DNA from: Metaphire vulgaris
Taxonomy: Eukaryota; Annelida; Clitellata; Crassiclitellata; Megascolecidae
Direction of reading: 5' to 3'
DNA: 64,000 nucleotides
Assembly (NCBI GenBank): GCA_018105865.1
Contig: CM030862.1
Span: 5,853,144-5,917,143, forward strand
Below are positions 39,005-53,248 of this stretch, piece by piece (position 1 is the first letter of the stretch; the number at the start of each line of letters is the position of its first letter). The translations under genes and the position numbers were made by a program. The notes below the pieces were generated by a model. That model ran no database searches and had not been told where the DNA came from. It was given only the letters and a program-made list of their open reading frames with translations.

Positions 39005-39902
39005 TGTACAATTTATATATATGACAACAACGAATTAGCCTTATCTCAAATAAGCTTATATTGAGATTGAAATTGAGAAGTATAGGCCTATGCCTACTGA
39101 AATTTATGGCGTTTAGACCTAAGAACGAAACAAAAATGAAAGATAGAAGCGAAATAGGTCACTTAAGTTTTACGTTATTTCGTAATACAAATGCTATTAT
39201 AGCTATACACTAAATGGGAAAATATTGCTTTTTTAACTTTCAATCTTTCTCTATGACAATTTCAAAAGATTGCGTGTAGAAATTCTTGGCTGCCCTTTAA
39301 TTGAGAAATGAGCTAAGAGCAATGACACCGATTAACCAGGCTAAGTACTATACTGTGACAATAAATAATTTAAAATAATATAAAATTGAAAGTAAAATCC
39401 ATTAATTAAGCGAGTGAGGAAATAACTAATTGTAGAAGGCAATGACAAGAGGGCTACCTTAGGGAAGGGGAAGAGATAGGGTTTGGGCCCTTCACTTTTT
39501 CAGCCAAGTTTACGCCAATGGCAATGTATATGTCAGCGCCTTGACAATCAAGCTTTGATTTTCATATAGCCAATTGAGGACATAAAATTTTGTTTGCAGT
39601 TGCAGAAAAGATTCTCAACGGTCATATGTTATCTAAGGCAGTGAAGTGGCTATCCGATTACCCCACTTACAAATTATTGAACTGCAATGATGGGGTCTTA
39701 AATGTAAAAATAAAAATTGTAGCCTTTCACTGGGATGTCGTCTTTGACTGGTGGGAGGAAGGTGACACGACATCTACACCCTCGCCAATTTGAAATTTTG
39801 AGCAAAACTCATCCTAGATTACATGGCCCGTCCGACCCGTCGTGAACATTTTATTTATTTCCGACATTTATTCGTCTCTGGTGAAACACAAGAAAAACAT
39901 GA
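39000..39902. other. AT-rich unique sequence
   Basis: A fragment at 39455-39524 (TTAGGGAAGGGG...CAAGTTTACGCCAATG) belongs to the TTCCCTATGG MITE family. Nothing else recognised. Confidence 0.35.

Positions 39903-39964
<62 letters not shown>
39903..39964. repeat. (AAT)n microsatellite
   Basis: Uninterrupted AAT run. Confidence 0.95.
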
Positions 39965-39966
<2 letters not shown>

Positions 39967-39987
39967 GAGAGCAGAGCAACAGTCATC

Positions 39988-40109
39988 CATAGGCGTAAAC
40001 TTTAATGAAACAGTGGTGGAAACTCTATTTATTTCCCTTTCCCTGACCAATCCTCTCAAAAGGTGGGGGCTCGAGCCTAGTAGCATAATAGAAGTTTACG
40101 CTGATGATG
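39988..40109. mobile_element. 122-bp MITE, TIR CATAGGCGTAAACTT
   Basis: Left CATAGGCGTAAACTT; right GAAGTTTACGCTGATG; the middle has CTCGAGCCTAGTAGCATAATAG. Flanks CAGTCATC and ATGTCATC match at 6 of 8. Same family as 60603-60723. Confidence 0.75.
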
Positions 40110-40197
40110 ATGTCATCATCATATAGGTGCAGTTGGTATGACTGTCAACCATGCTTTCTGTCATGCCCTTGACGCGGCTGGCCTGTGTTCTCTAATC

Positions 40198-40374
40198 CAG
40201 TGTTTTCCAAACTTAGGTTTTAGGAAATTTATATGCCTGCAATCCTCCCTATACGGCTTAAACTAAAATGATTAGTGTTTTTTAACCAATTTTAGTTGAT
40301 CATAAGTTTCCAGGGTCGCTGCATGTTACAAAACCACCGAAGTGGTCGCAGTTCCAAAAACTTGGGAAACCCTG
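40198..40374. mobile_element. hAT MITE, TIR CAGTGTTTTCC, 177 bp
   Basis: Left CAGTGTTTTCCAAACTT; right AACTTGGGAAACCCTG. Flanks CTCTAATC and CTATCATC match at 6 of 8. Confidence 0.75.
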
Positions 40375-40666
40375 CTATCATCGTCCATCGATGTCGTGTT
40401 CGACTACGGCGAATGTAATCCCCCTCTCGGCGTCATACACAATGTGACCGACCAGTACCTCAAACGTGACGACTTCAATCGCGGCTTTCAGATTCGTGCA
40501 CCTATATAGACGTCTTACAATATAGCGTCAGCGTCATACAGTAAGATCACGTGCTGTTGCAAGGTGTCGGTATTATTCATAGAGACGAATCGATCTCTTA
40601 AACAGTGAGTCTATACGCGGCGAGTCTGCAACTACCTCCTATACATAAATCCGTGTGTGATCCATC
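40375..40666. other. Unique non-coding sequence
   Basis: No feature seen. Confidence 0.3.
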
Positions 40667-40668
40667 TG

Positions 40669-40752
<84 letters not shown>
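40667..40752. repeat. (TA)n then (GT)n microsatellite
   Basis: Compound dinucleotide repeat. Confidence 0.95.
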
Positions 40753-41715
40753 CTGTGACAGTATGTGTGTGTTTGAAGTAGGTGTGTGGTAACATGACCA
40801 CCGGCCATCAGCTGCCAGACAGAGGGTCGAAGTCTTATATCATCTTCCACCGTCCATGTCTGCATCCGGAATCATGCAGCGGAAAATTACTGGGTGTTGA
40901 GACTGCGTCGTCCGGGGACGCGAAGGGGTCATCGTCGCCGGTCACCGGACCTGATGCGCCGCCGCCGGCGGGCGAAGGACCCGACCGACCCGGGGTCCGT
41001 CGCTTTCCGGGCCACGGGCGTCTCGGGTTCCGGGCGGTCACGGGCCACGGCGGACGGATTGTCTTCTGAGACGCAACTTAGGGAAACTCTCTGGCGGCGA
41101 TGGAACGACGGCTTTGTGGGACGAAGGGAGCGTGTAATAAGCTGTGTCAGTTTCCCGACCGAAGGCTCTAAACCAGAGAGAAAGATGGATTAGCGATGAT
41201 CCGCCGAGCTAGCCCGGTCGCGCCTGGTTCGACAATCTTGAGATCTGCTGTCGTATCTGTAAGCTTAGGGCTTCGGGAGATGGAATCATCTAAGACTTCG
41301 GCTGCCAGATGATAGCACAGATATGGATGCAGGACTAGTTTATCTCGGAAGATGAGAGAGAATGAGGAACAAGATTCCTCAGCATCGGTAGCAGAAACCA
41401 GGGCCGCCGAGGGAAAGTGCGGGCCCCGGTACAAAGAAATTTTGTGGGCCCTTATACAATGTTTAACACACAAACATGTGTGTATTGATTAATTAATAAA
41501 AGTTATGTCAAACAAGGCTTCGAGGCGGTTTTCCTATGCACAGAAAGTGTGCAGTATATTTTCAATACTGTTTCTTTCTATAAAAATATGGTTTACTTAC
41601 AATTTTTACCTTTCCCCTTTGAGCTTCACGGGCATCGGAACAATGTACATTCCTCTCCTCAGGGCTGCAAGAAATTATGCCGAAATATTAAAAAAATTGC
41701 GAAATGCGGCGACTC
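40753..41715. other. Unique sequence, GC-rich 40880-41100
   Basis: Open frames in the GC-rich part carry no domain. CAGGGCCGCCGAGGG near 41399 resembles a hAT end, but no partner end is evident. Confidence 0.3.
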
Positions 41716-41717
41716 TA

Positions 41718-42708
41718 CAGGGTGTAAAAGTGAAAAGGGCACCCCTTTATGATAGTTAATATCTCGGCTGCGTGTATAGCGATTTCAATGAAATTTATAG
41801 GCCATATACCTGGAAATGCTTTTGATGCAATTGCCAAATTTCATGCTGATATCTTTAGTGTTTGCTGAAATATGGCCAACAAACTAAAGAGAACCACATT
41901 TTGAAATTGACATTGCCAACATTGGAATATAACGTCATAATAAAGTGATAAAAAATTAACAATTAATTTATTTATTTATTTGGCTCTGAAAAGGGCCGTT
42001 TTAAAGGGGGTTTCAGATGATTTGCTACGTGAGCAGGTGCTTAAAATGCCCCCCTCAGCCTTCACACATGCCGACAAGCACTTCTTCACTGACAATATCG
42101 ACTTCTTGATCTGGTCCTCAGGCAAACTCTCCCAAATATTCTTCAGCACAGTCTTCAACTCCGTGATGTTCTGTGGCTTTGGCTGATACTTTTGATATCT
42201 GTCGAGCATGATTCCCAAGACGTGGAAGTCAAGTGGATTGATATCTGGGGAGTTGGGTGGCCAGTCATCTTTCTTGATGAAATCTGGACAATGTTGATAA
42301 AGAAAATTCTGGGTCCTGAGAGCAGAGTTTGCAGGTGTTCCGTCTTGCTGGAATATGAAATCTTCTCCAAGCAAATCATGACAGTCCTGCAGTCAATCAT
42401 AATGCTGCTGTGTTTATCTGTTAGCCGTAAGTAATCCTTGACCTTGTCTGGCGCAATGACAACGACGCAATTTTAGACTTTAAAACGATACAAATTACTA
42501 TGACGTTATCTTCTGTTTGTTTATTTTAAAATTTGGATCTCTTTAGTTTTTGGGCCATATTTTAGCAAACTCTAAAGCTATCAGCATGAAATTTGGGAAT
42601 TGCATCAAAAACATTTTCAGGTATATGGCCTATAAATTTCATTGAAATCGCTATACACGCAGCCGAGATATTAAATATCATAAAGGGGTGCCCTTTTCAC
42701 TTTCCCTG
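41718..42708 (-). mobile_element. Internally deleted Tc1/mariner element with TIRs over 200 bp
   Basis: 991 bp flanked by TA (41716-41717, 42709-42710). The inverted repeats (41718-41935 and about 42495-42708) are about 90% identical and start CAGGGTGTAAAAGTGAAAAG and CAGGGAAAGTGAAAAG. The core holds the transposase fragment 41976-42440. Confidence 0.93.
41976..42440 (-). pseudogene. DD37D-type Tc1/mariner transposase, C-terminal part only
   Basis: The open minus-strand frame has FIFQQDGTPANSALRTQNFL, DFIKKDDWPPNSPDINPLDF and ESLPEDQIKKSI. The second aspartate (in QQDG) and the last (in NPLD) are 37 residues apart, as in the DD37D (maT-like) lineage. The DNA-binding domain and first catalytic aspartate are missing, so the element could move only if another copy supplied transposase. 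Confidence 0.88.
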
Positions 42709-42711
42709 TAT

Positions 42712-43359
42712 GTCAAATTGCTTTGTTAAATCTAGATTTGTTTCTTGTCTGAACAACATCGACAATTTTACATTTTCTGATTACTGTAAGTACTTCGCGT
42801 AAAGTGGGATCTGCTCTGTGTGAGAGTTGAATTTGAATGTTTTACTTACCGGTACTTAAGCTCCTATAACGTTTTGCTGTAGAATTCAGAGGCGATAGAT
42901 TTTTAGTGACATATGTGCGTCTTTTGCACTTTTGAGCCAAGAACTACTTTTCAATTTCTTCTCTTCTGCTGCGGGGCTTGAGAATATGTTCATCGCCGAG
43001 AAAAGCTTTAATTAAACGGAAGCCACTTATTGTTCTGCTGTCACTAAAGCGAAAGCTTCTCAATTAATTACCCCTGGACGCCGGGGCTCGGGACGGGGAG
43101 GGCACTTTCATCGCCGGCGCTGAACCCTCCATCTCGGCTTTGATCCGCGGGTGTTCAAAGCCATTGAGCAGACGGCCGACATTGTCTCAACCACCACTGA
43201 CAGGTGTGTCTTCGGTCCACGAATACACCGCTCCGGTGACCCCGGGTGGCAGAGGTCAGGGCATGCCTGATGAAAAGGGAGTCCTGAGCGCTGTCCGGAC
43301 GGCAGGGAATTTGGATAAGCCGACGACGCGCAAATAGAATTGTAATTATAAACAGAGAA
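42712..43359. other. Unique sequence with AT-rich homeodomain-type sites
   Basis: TTTAATTAAACGG (43008) and CAATTAATTACCCC (43060) lie next to a GC-rich block at 43075-43160. No ORF with a domain. Confidence 0.3.
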
Positions 43360-43432
43360 GAAGAAGAAGGAGGAGGAGGAGGAGGAGGATGTGGTGGTGG
43401 TGTTGGAGGAGGAGGAGGAGGAGGAGGAGGGA
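43360..43432. repeat. (GGA)n-rich repeat
   Basis: AAG/GGA/GGT trinucleotide run. Confidence 0.9.
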
Positions 43433-44271
43433 CCGAAGACGTTGAGGGCAGAGGTACATCACCTAAATGCAGGCAGAATGGGGCTCCGTCAGGTGTAAAA
43501 AAACCATTTGAATCTCGATCAGAGATCAAGGTGAAACGGCGTCGACAAACTGGTCGCTCGATCTTTGATCATCTTAGCCGGGGCTACCGACAGTGAATGC
43601 GATGAACCAGAAGCTCAAACGAAACGCATCGGAAATCAAAGAGAATGAATCAGAAAAACGTTCAGTCGAGACCGGATTTCAGCTGAAAAGAAACGACGGG
43701 CGATCGGCTGAAAATAAGCCAGAATGGCGGCAGCTGTTGACGAATTTTTGCCGCCGAATCTTTTCTGTAATTTCTGTTAGTGGCCTTCTGAATCTCAGAT
43801 TTTTAATTCTGCAATTCGAAGCTAGATTGCGGTCAGAAACGGATCCAGGAATTCAATTTGGATAGTCTGTCTGTCTGTCTGTCTGTCTGTTTAGCTGAAT
43901 GCTTGTATGAATGCTTAAATGCATGCACCTGTAAATGTTCAGCTCTCCGTCTGTCTGTATCTGTCAATCCGCGAATTTCTGCGTGTCCTACTAGAAAAGT
44001 ACTACAAATGTTTAGAGATTTTATACATGCCTAATAATTTGCTATGCGTGTCTGTACATTTCTCAGTTTGTTAAACTGCCTGCCAGTCCGTCCGTCTGTC
44101 TGCCCGACTGGCTATCTATCACTGCAAATTTCTCCCTTCTCAAAATTTGTATCTCTCGGCACGACGCGTCGGTTTCATCTTGAGCGAAGCCGTTCTCTCT
44201 TTGTATTGTTGATCTCAGAGTTAACACGACCAAGTCTCGTGTAAGTCCCATCAAATCCTCCGCACTCCGTC
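43433..44271. other. Unique sequence with a short (CTGT)n run
   Basis: (CTGT)n at 43867-43892. The open frame 43593-43865 has no recognisable domain; I do not call it a gene. Confidence 0.3.
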
Positions 44272-44402
44272 CATCCTCCTCCTCCTCCTCCTCCTCGTCC
44301 TCCTCTTCTGCACTCTCCATCCTCATCCTTCTCTCCCTCCTCCTCAGTCTCCCTCCTCCTCCTTCTCTCCTTCCTCCTCCTCCTCCTCCTCCTCCTCCTT
44401 AC
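44272..44402. repeat. (CCT)n polypyrimidine tract
   Basis: Near-continuous CTC/CCT units on the + strand. Confidence 0.93.
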
Positions 44403-46243
<1,841 letters not shown>

Positions 46244-46267
46244 CCGTGTTTGTCTGTCTGACAAAGG

Positions 46268-46868
46268 GACAGTATTTCGGAATCGGAACTTGGAATGTGA
46301 GAGCAATAAACTACACAGCAGGATCTAGTAGGCCTACTTGAAGAGCTGCGAGAGATATCAATGGGACATAGTGGGTGTCTAAGAAACTCACTGAACAGGA
46401 AATGGAAAACCTAGAACAGAAGTATGAGAAAATTACACCGTGCTCTGTTCATGAAGAAATGACAACAAATCACGTGACATCTTCTAGGATTCTAGATTAG
46501 CCTTCTAAACGAGAAAGCAAAAAAGACAATGATGATTGGTTACCATATGATATCACAAAGAATTGTAACAGCCAGATTTTAGTGCCAATTTGGTAGATTG
46601 ACAGTTACACTAATCTATGCACCCATAAGTTACAGCACTGAAGAGGATATAAATTATTTTTACAACAAATTACAAAGTGTAGTCACTGAAACAAAGATAC
46701 AGGGAAAGAGCAGTCAGTCACCAAACAAACGGTGGATTGACAACATCAAGGAAGACCTCGAACTCAGACAAATCAACATCGCAGAAGCTGAAAGACAAGC
46801 CAAAGAAGAAAACATTGGAAACATTTTCTATTCTAGCTATTGCCGCAATTAGCTGGCAGAGAGCCGAT

Positions 46869-46919
<51 letters not shown>
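46268..46919 (+). mobile_element. Internally deleted RTE-like LINE with (GAT)n tail
   Basis: The 5' part reads FGIGTWNVRAINYT (start of an APE endonuclease), with decay after it. The 3' part reads NKRWIDNIKEDLELRQINIA and EAERQAKEE (end of the protein), then (GAT)n at 46869-46919. The endonuclease body and the whole reverse transcriptase are absent in between. Confidence 0.78.
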
Positions 46920-46920
<1 letters not shown>

Positions 46921-48169
46921 GTGTCTAAAAGAGTCCAAAACCTTGGCCAAGTCCAGTGGCGCCTTTCAATGGCGAAAATGAGAGTTTAATATAAAAATTA
47001 CAATATTTGGGTAGTTACTAAGTTTGGCACTAAGTTTGCAAAACAGGGAAGGGATGGTTCTCTCGCATTTAACTGGCAAGACAATGTAGTGCTAGATCAA
47101 AATACGCGGCATATCAACAGGGGATAACTCGTTAATTTGTTGTGAATGCGCGTATGGCTTTCGCCGTCTTCCTGGAAACTTATTATAATATTGCCTAATG
47201 ATAATTACAATTCTATCGTCGAATGCCGATGCTTTCTCAGACCGTAGACGTACGTCCGATTTTGAAAGCAGAATCACTTATTTTCGACAACGACATCAAC
47301 AACATTCCTTCGCAACAGACGAACTACGCGCGTCGCCTGTACTACCCACGCTTCGCGACCAAGACCCAGCAGCAGATGACAGAGACTGACAGAGACAGGA
47401 ACGCAGACACGCAGACGGAGGAAGAGAGACGTAAAACACCAATGTAATTTGGTCGATTTTTTCTCTTCGTTTGACGATTTGCACGCTCCGTCGACCTGTG
47501 CTAATGAGACGAAACCAGAAATACGATTGGATTTAACGCACGAACGAACGGAGCTGCATGAAGAGATTCATAGCCGGAAACATTTGGAAGCCTTGCTTCG
47601 CGCTTCGTTCCGCGAATCAGGTTTCAAAAATGATTAATGCGTTTCAAGTAACAAACAGGAACTTTTTAAAGTATCGGTATGCAAGAATTTTGGGTTTGAA
47701 TTGAGCCTTTAATTTGTCCTACACACCTCATTTTAGTAATTGCGGGTAGACCAAAAGGAGGTGGTTTTGTGTTTACTATACAGTATACATACTGGCACGT
47801 ACAGTATATCTGCTATGCTAAACATGAATTTCCGTTCGCTTTAAACATTCTTGACTTTTGTATTCAAATAAAAGAGTTTCTTAGGTGAAATGTTCCAATG
47901 TTTCTGGAGGAGTTGATCCCGAAACCATTTCCCTATGGACTAGAGTCACTAGACCATGAATAGGCCTAGGTGTGAAGTGAACCTCAGAGGTCAGCAAAAT
48001 TAAACTTATTTAGAGGAATTCTGAGTTAACATATCTTTTTCCGAGAGTCAGTTGATATTAGCATTCTCGTGGAGGTTTTAATTTGAGAAAGAAAGAAACT
48101 TTACAAAGCATGCGTGAATCAAACACAATGTCTTCGGCTTTCATCCTCTATAAGTCTATCTCTTACCCC
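46920..48169. other. Unique non-coding sequence
   Basis: No coding domain or repeat recognised. A compositionally complex block lies at 47210-47640. Confidence 0.3.
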
Positions 48170-48402
48170 TTTTTCATTGTTATTCCTTATCTCTCCTGTT
48201 AACTCTCCATTCTCCCTCGCTCCTCTCCGTCCTCTTTCTCTTCTCTCTTCCTCTCTCTTTCTCTCTCTTCTCTTCCTTCCTTTCTTTCCCACTCCTCTCT
48301 GCTTCTTTATTCTCGTAGTTCTTCTGATTTTCTGCCTCCTAATCTTCCCCTTTGTGTTCTGTTTCTTTCTGTCTTTCTTTTCTCCGCTGCCTTGTCCCAA
48401 TC
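48170..48402. repeat. Polypyrimidine tract of about 230 bp
   Basis: The + strand is over 85% C/T without a fixed repeat unit. Confidence 0.8.
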
Positions 48403-48993
<591 letters not shown>

Positions 48994-49358
48994 GTCCTCC
49001 GTTCCTCTGTCGTTCTTTCTTTCCATCCTCCAGGAGACTCGGAATACGAGCGATAAACTGGAGCGCCTGCGTATTGAATCCGTGTGACGAGTCTGATTAC
49101 GTTATGTCGTTGTTGATTTGAGCTGTATTCGCGTCTCCAAATAAAAGGGGCGGGAGGGAGGTCAATTTTTCTCAAACGCAAAAATCAATGGAGGGGAATT
49201 GACCAGTAAAAGGTTTAGCTTACAAATCTTTGGTGTGCTTGCAAGAGAATTAACGGCGAATATGGACTACAATATGACCTGTTTAGCTTGTTTACTAACA
49301 ATTCTACAAATGAAACCAACCCTTGAACAATTTATCCAATTAAAAGCTATCATCTAGA

Positions 49359-49360
<2 letters not shown>
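48994..49360. other. Unique non-coding sequence
   Basis: No feature seen. Confidence 0.3.

Positions 49361-49410
<50 letters not shown>
49361..49410. repeat. (AT)n microsatellite
   Basis: Uninterrupted AT run. Confidence 0.95.
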
Positions 49411-49412
<2 letters not shown>

Positions 49413-49820
49413 AAACATAAAAACATAAAAGCAGCTACTGCCTATCAGAGACCTAGAATATTGTGACATACCGTTCACTGTATGCCTAACATGTAGGGGA
49501 CTGTTTGGATGTTTGAGACGTTTATTATTGGCTGTCTCTTGTTTGCCTGAATTCCGTTTTTGCTCTTGAAAACTGGAAATGTCAAGGAGTCCCTCGCAGA
49601 GCGCGGGAACTCAAGACCTCCACCTTTACCCCTGTCGACAAACTCGCGAAACGGTGAAAGTGATAGTTCAAACAGAGACGAGCCCTGGCAAAGGGGCAGC
49701 TGCTGCATCGTCATCATCATCACCACCACCACTGCTGCCGCCATTATCATGATCCTGATCACGATCACGAAAATGATCATAATAGTCATGATCACGATCA
49801 TCATCCCCACCACCACCACC

Positions 49821-49851
<31 letters not shown>

Positions 49852-50500
49852 GGACCACGGCGGAGCATCGTCTTTCGCATCTGTTCTTTCTTCCTGACTC
49901 ATTGAGCTGTGGACGGAGCCCGACACACGCCGCGGTCCCGACCCGTGCGGTCAAGACCCGGCCATCTGCGCCTTCGTCGGGCCCGAAGATAATTGGAGGC
50001 CGTCGGCGCTTGGTCACGGGCGTCGTCTATTGAACGTACTGGGAACGATAGTCGTTCTCTGTATCGAGTCACCTTTCAATAAACGCGGCGAAATCGAATA
50101 AGGGTTTTCTAAGGACGGCGAGAAATGCATACGCTAGAAATTTCACTTCTCGCCGTGCTTTGTGTCCAACTCCTCTCGTCTCCCCCTCCAATTCTCCCCA
50201 TCCTCCTTCTCCTCCTCCTACTCCTCCTCCTCCTCCTCCATCGGTGACTCAAGGGCCTACGAGAAACAGAATACGGACTCTACGTAGTAGAGATTGTTTT
50301 ATGTCGTCTGCGTCCTCGTCTCACATGACGACTGGCGATCGTCTGACGTCAGGCAATATTGCAGACGACTAATTCGTTTAGACGAGAACTTCCTCTAATC
50401 CGACAAATGCTACGGTATCATCGTCGGTATGTGATTCAGATTTGGTCCAGATTTCAGAGCCTCTCCCTCCGCCACACCGACCTAAGTCTCTCTCTTTCCC
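49411..50500. other. Non-coding with CAT/ACC triplet block and GC-rich segment
   Basis: Triplet-rich 49698-49852 (ATC, ACC, GATCACGATCA units). The open frames through it are repeat artefacts. GC-rich 49900-50040 has no domain. (CTC)n at 50190-50240. Confidence 0.4.
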
Positions 50501-50591
50501 CTCTGTTTGTCTGTCTGTTTGTCTGTCTGTTTGTGTCTCTGTCTGTCTCTGTCTGTCTCTGTCTGTCTGTCTGTCTCTGTCTCTGTCTCTG

Positions 50592-50624
<33 letters not shown>

Positions 50625-50661
50625 GTCTCTGTCTCTGTCTCTGTCTCTGTCTCTGTCTCTG

Positions 50662-50734
<73 letters not shown>
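50501..50734. repeat. (CTGT)n/(TCTCTG)n/(CT)n compound repeat
   Basis: Tetra-, hexa- and dinucleotide pyrimidine-rich run. Confidence 0.95.
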
Positions 50735-50736
<2 letters not shown>

Positions 50737-51378
50737 GTTTGTATTTTAGTGTCCGATTTATGCAGTGGCATACGCAGCCCTAAAGGGTTGGAAAAAATCG
50801 CTGTCAAACTCATCCATAACTTTGACGTTAAACCGATTCCGCGTACAGGTCGTCGATACTTTCAGCATTTGAGGAAAATTTAAGAACATTTTCTCGTCTG
50901 AAGAGGACAAACAAAATAGTGCTCAGCATAATTTTCTTGAGAATCAACTTCCACTGAATTCTTCCCATCGTAAATTTCTTTGTTATGCCTTGTGCGTACC
51001 GGCAATTATTAAGACAGGACTTCTATAGCACATAATATTGTTTTGAAACTTTGGTTGAGATCTGTCAGCAGGTTAGTAGGTTAGAATCACATTATGGTTT
51101 TGAACTATGGTAATATTTTCAGATTAATAATAACTGGTTAGCGGTGTGGAGCTATGGCGAAAGAGAGGAGTAGTCAGGTTCCGGGTTCCGAGAATGAGCC
51201 AGGAAACATCCGTGACAGTGGGTGTAGGCCTACCAAGGCTAGTGACCAAGCGAACCAAGGCATGACGCCGGATACAGTACAGAACGATGTCTTTAGCTAA
51301 AAAGGACCCAAGGCACACGAGGCCGGTCGGTCAATTGACATTCAGTTGACAGTGTGATGGTGCAGTCGAGAGAACCCG
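50735..51378. other. Unique sequence with a MITE-like end
   Basis: CAGTGGCATACGCAGCC at 50763 resembles the CAGTGGCGTAGCC terminus, but no partner end is clear. Confidence 0.3.
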
Positions 51379-51386
51379 CGTGGAAC

Positions 51387-51678
51387 CAGGGACGTCATGG
51401 GAGGATAGGGGGGCATTTGCCCCCCCTGATTTTTAGGGAAATTTTTTTTCGCCAATGTTTGTGTTATTTAGTTTTTACATACCAATTGGCTGGCTAAATA
51501 ATGTAAATAATGTAGGTAAAAAATCACAGGAAAGAAAAAAGGTCAGCAGCACCTGAAGGAGTGCTTGGTGTCGAGTAAAAAAGTTACTGACAAGAAAAAA
51601 AGGTCGTCAACTTTTTCGCAAACTTGTCAGGTCGAAATTGTTTCCCCCCCCCCGAAAAACAGTGAAATGACGTCTCTG
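51387..51678. mobile_element. hAT MITE, TIR CAGGGACGTCA, TSD CGTGGAAC, 292 bp
   Basis: Left CAGGGACGTCATGGG; right GAAATGACGTCTCTG. Perfect 8-bp duplication CGTGGAAC (51379-51386, 51679-51686). Contains GACAAGAAAAAAAGGTCGTC, a near-match to the shared motif. Confidence 0.94.
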
Positions 51679-51814
51679 CGTGGAACCACTTCACAGTCGT
51701 CGAGAGTCAAGGAGGACAGATAATCCTCTGATCCAGTACAAGAAGGACCGGTCAAGCCGTTAGAAGACGTGAACCAATCAATCGACCAACAGTTACAAGA
51801 TTCCATGTCGCTTA

Positions 51815-52147
51815 CAGTGGCGTAGCCAAGGGAGAGGGGTCTGGGGGTTAAAACCCCCCTTGCTGCCGAAAACAGAATATTTTGACTGAGTTTCCATGCA
51901 TTTTGAATTTAGGGACGCGATTTTGGGGGTCAGACCCCTTGACTATGGTATGTGACGGTTTAAGAGGTGACGACCTTTTTTGCTTGTCATCGCGTGGGAG
52001 GAAAAAATAAATAGAGATGAGGTGACTTTTTTGCTTGTCAGGAAAAAAGAGGATATAACTTTTTTTGCTTGTCAAGATTTTTCCGAAGTTGGTCGCGGTC
52101 AAAACCGAAAACCAAACCCCCTTCCGGAAGTCCTGGCTACGCCACTG
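51815..52147. mobile_element. CAGTGGCGTAGCC-family hAT MITE, TSD GTYGCTTA, 333 bp
   Basis: Left CAGTGGCGTAGCCAAGG; right GTCCTGGCTACGCCACTG. Duplications GTCGCTTA (51807-51814) and GTTGCTTA (52148-52155). Three exact TTTTTTGCTTGTC words (51976, 52027, 52061). This is the best-bounded member of the family. Confidence 0.92.
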
Positions 52148-52155
52148 GTTGCTTA

Positions 52156-52659
52156 GCTCCTCGCAGGGAGATAAAACATACTTATTTTAATCTAATCCTA
52201 ATTTTAACTTTGGTAGATAGGTTAGCTATTATGCTATTGATTCGCTTGTTTTCTAGTTAAGGCCCTTGCTTCGTTCTTAATCGTATTATAACAGTGGCAT
52301 ATATTTTCTGTCTGCATAATAATAGAATTAGAATCCATTGCATTTTAAATTCTATTCCTCTATAATTCAGCTCTCCAAAATTCTATTCTGTTCTTTACAA
52401 CTTTAGCTCTCTCCGGTGACTAGCCCCACCCCTATTACTTATAACCTTTGAGCCATCTAGCGACTAATCCTGTAGTCATTTTCTTCTAACATTAGTCAGC
52501 TCGAGGCGCGATCGTGGTTATATTAAGTGGTTATATTAATCCCTGATGAGGCTGTTGGTCTAGTAAAAGCTACTCTCTTTAAACTTGAAAACGGTGGAAT
52601 TTATACAAAATTTCTTTCTTCATAATGTGGCGATGGTACTGAGACAACTGTATTATGCA
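52156..52659. other. Unique non-coding sequence
   Basis: No gene or element recognised. Confidence 0.3.
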
Positions 52660-53248
52660 AGCCACGCCAGCACTGTTAAAAACATGGATGAAAAAGTGGT
52701 GACCCAACCCCTATATCCCTCTTCCCTATGGCAGTGATGTGACGTCTCGAGACACTGTCTCGTCTCGAGACAGTCTCGAGACAGTATTTTCAATGACTTG
52801 GTCTAATGGTCTTGGTCTTGCTGGCCAGTGTCTCGGTCTTGGTCTCGGTCTCGTAATTACTGTCTTGGTCTTGAGATTCAAGACCGAGACAGTGGGTTTT
52901 TCCACTGTTTTGTCAGAAACAAGATGAAACATATTCGACAAATCATCCACAACAAAGAATGCTCACAAATTCAATCGTAAAAATTTAATTGCCGGGTTCA
53001 GTCTGCCAGTCAGTTTAGATGAGCATCCAAATTTTCGTAATTTTATTGATGATGTTGATAAAAAATTTGTGAATCCTGTTTTGTCTGTTTTCATGATGTT
53101 TAAAATGACTGTCTTGGTATTGAGCCCTAGTGTCTTGGTCTTGGTCTCGGTCTTGCCACTTACTGTCATGGTCACATCCCTGCCCTATGGTAGCCTCTTA
53201 AAAGTGGGGACTCGAACCTAGAGGTCTACTAGAAGTTTACGCCTATGA
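52660..53248. mobile_element. TTCCCTATGG-family MITE split by a hAT element
   Basis: GATGAAAAAGTGG...CTTCCCTATGG (52688-52731), then after the insertion CCCTATGGTAGCCTCTTAAAAG and GAAGTTTACGCCTATG. Same layout as 60603-60723. The left terminus is unclear. Confidence 0.7.
52732..53182. mobile_element. hAT element, TIR CAGTGATGTGAC, TSD CCCTATGG, 451 bp
   Basis: Left CAGTGATGTGAC; right GTCACATCCCTG. Perfect 8-bp duplication CCCTATGG (52724-52731, 53183-53190). The body has runs of TCTCGAGACAG and TTGGTCTCGG near both ends. Confidence 0.94.

Noticed and set aside
50359..50883. 174-codon open frame rich in Leu/Ser/Cys
   Set aside because: Created by CT/CTGT microsatellite; ends have no recognisable protein sequence.
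52535..52580. CCTGATGAGGCTG resembling a hammerhead ribozyme core
   Set aside because: The CTGATGAG box is present, but there is no GAAA box with a complementary stem II.
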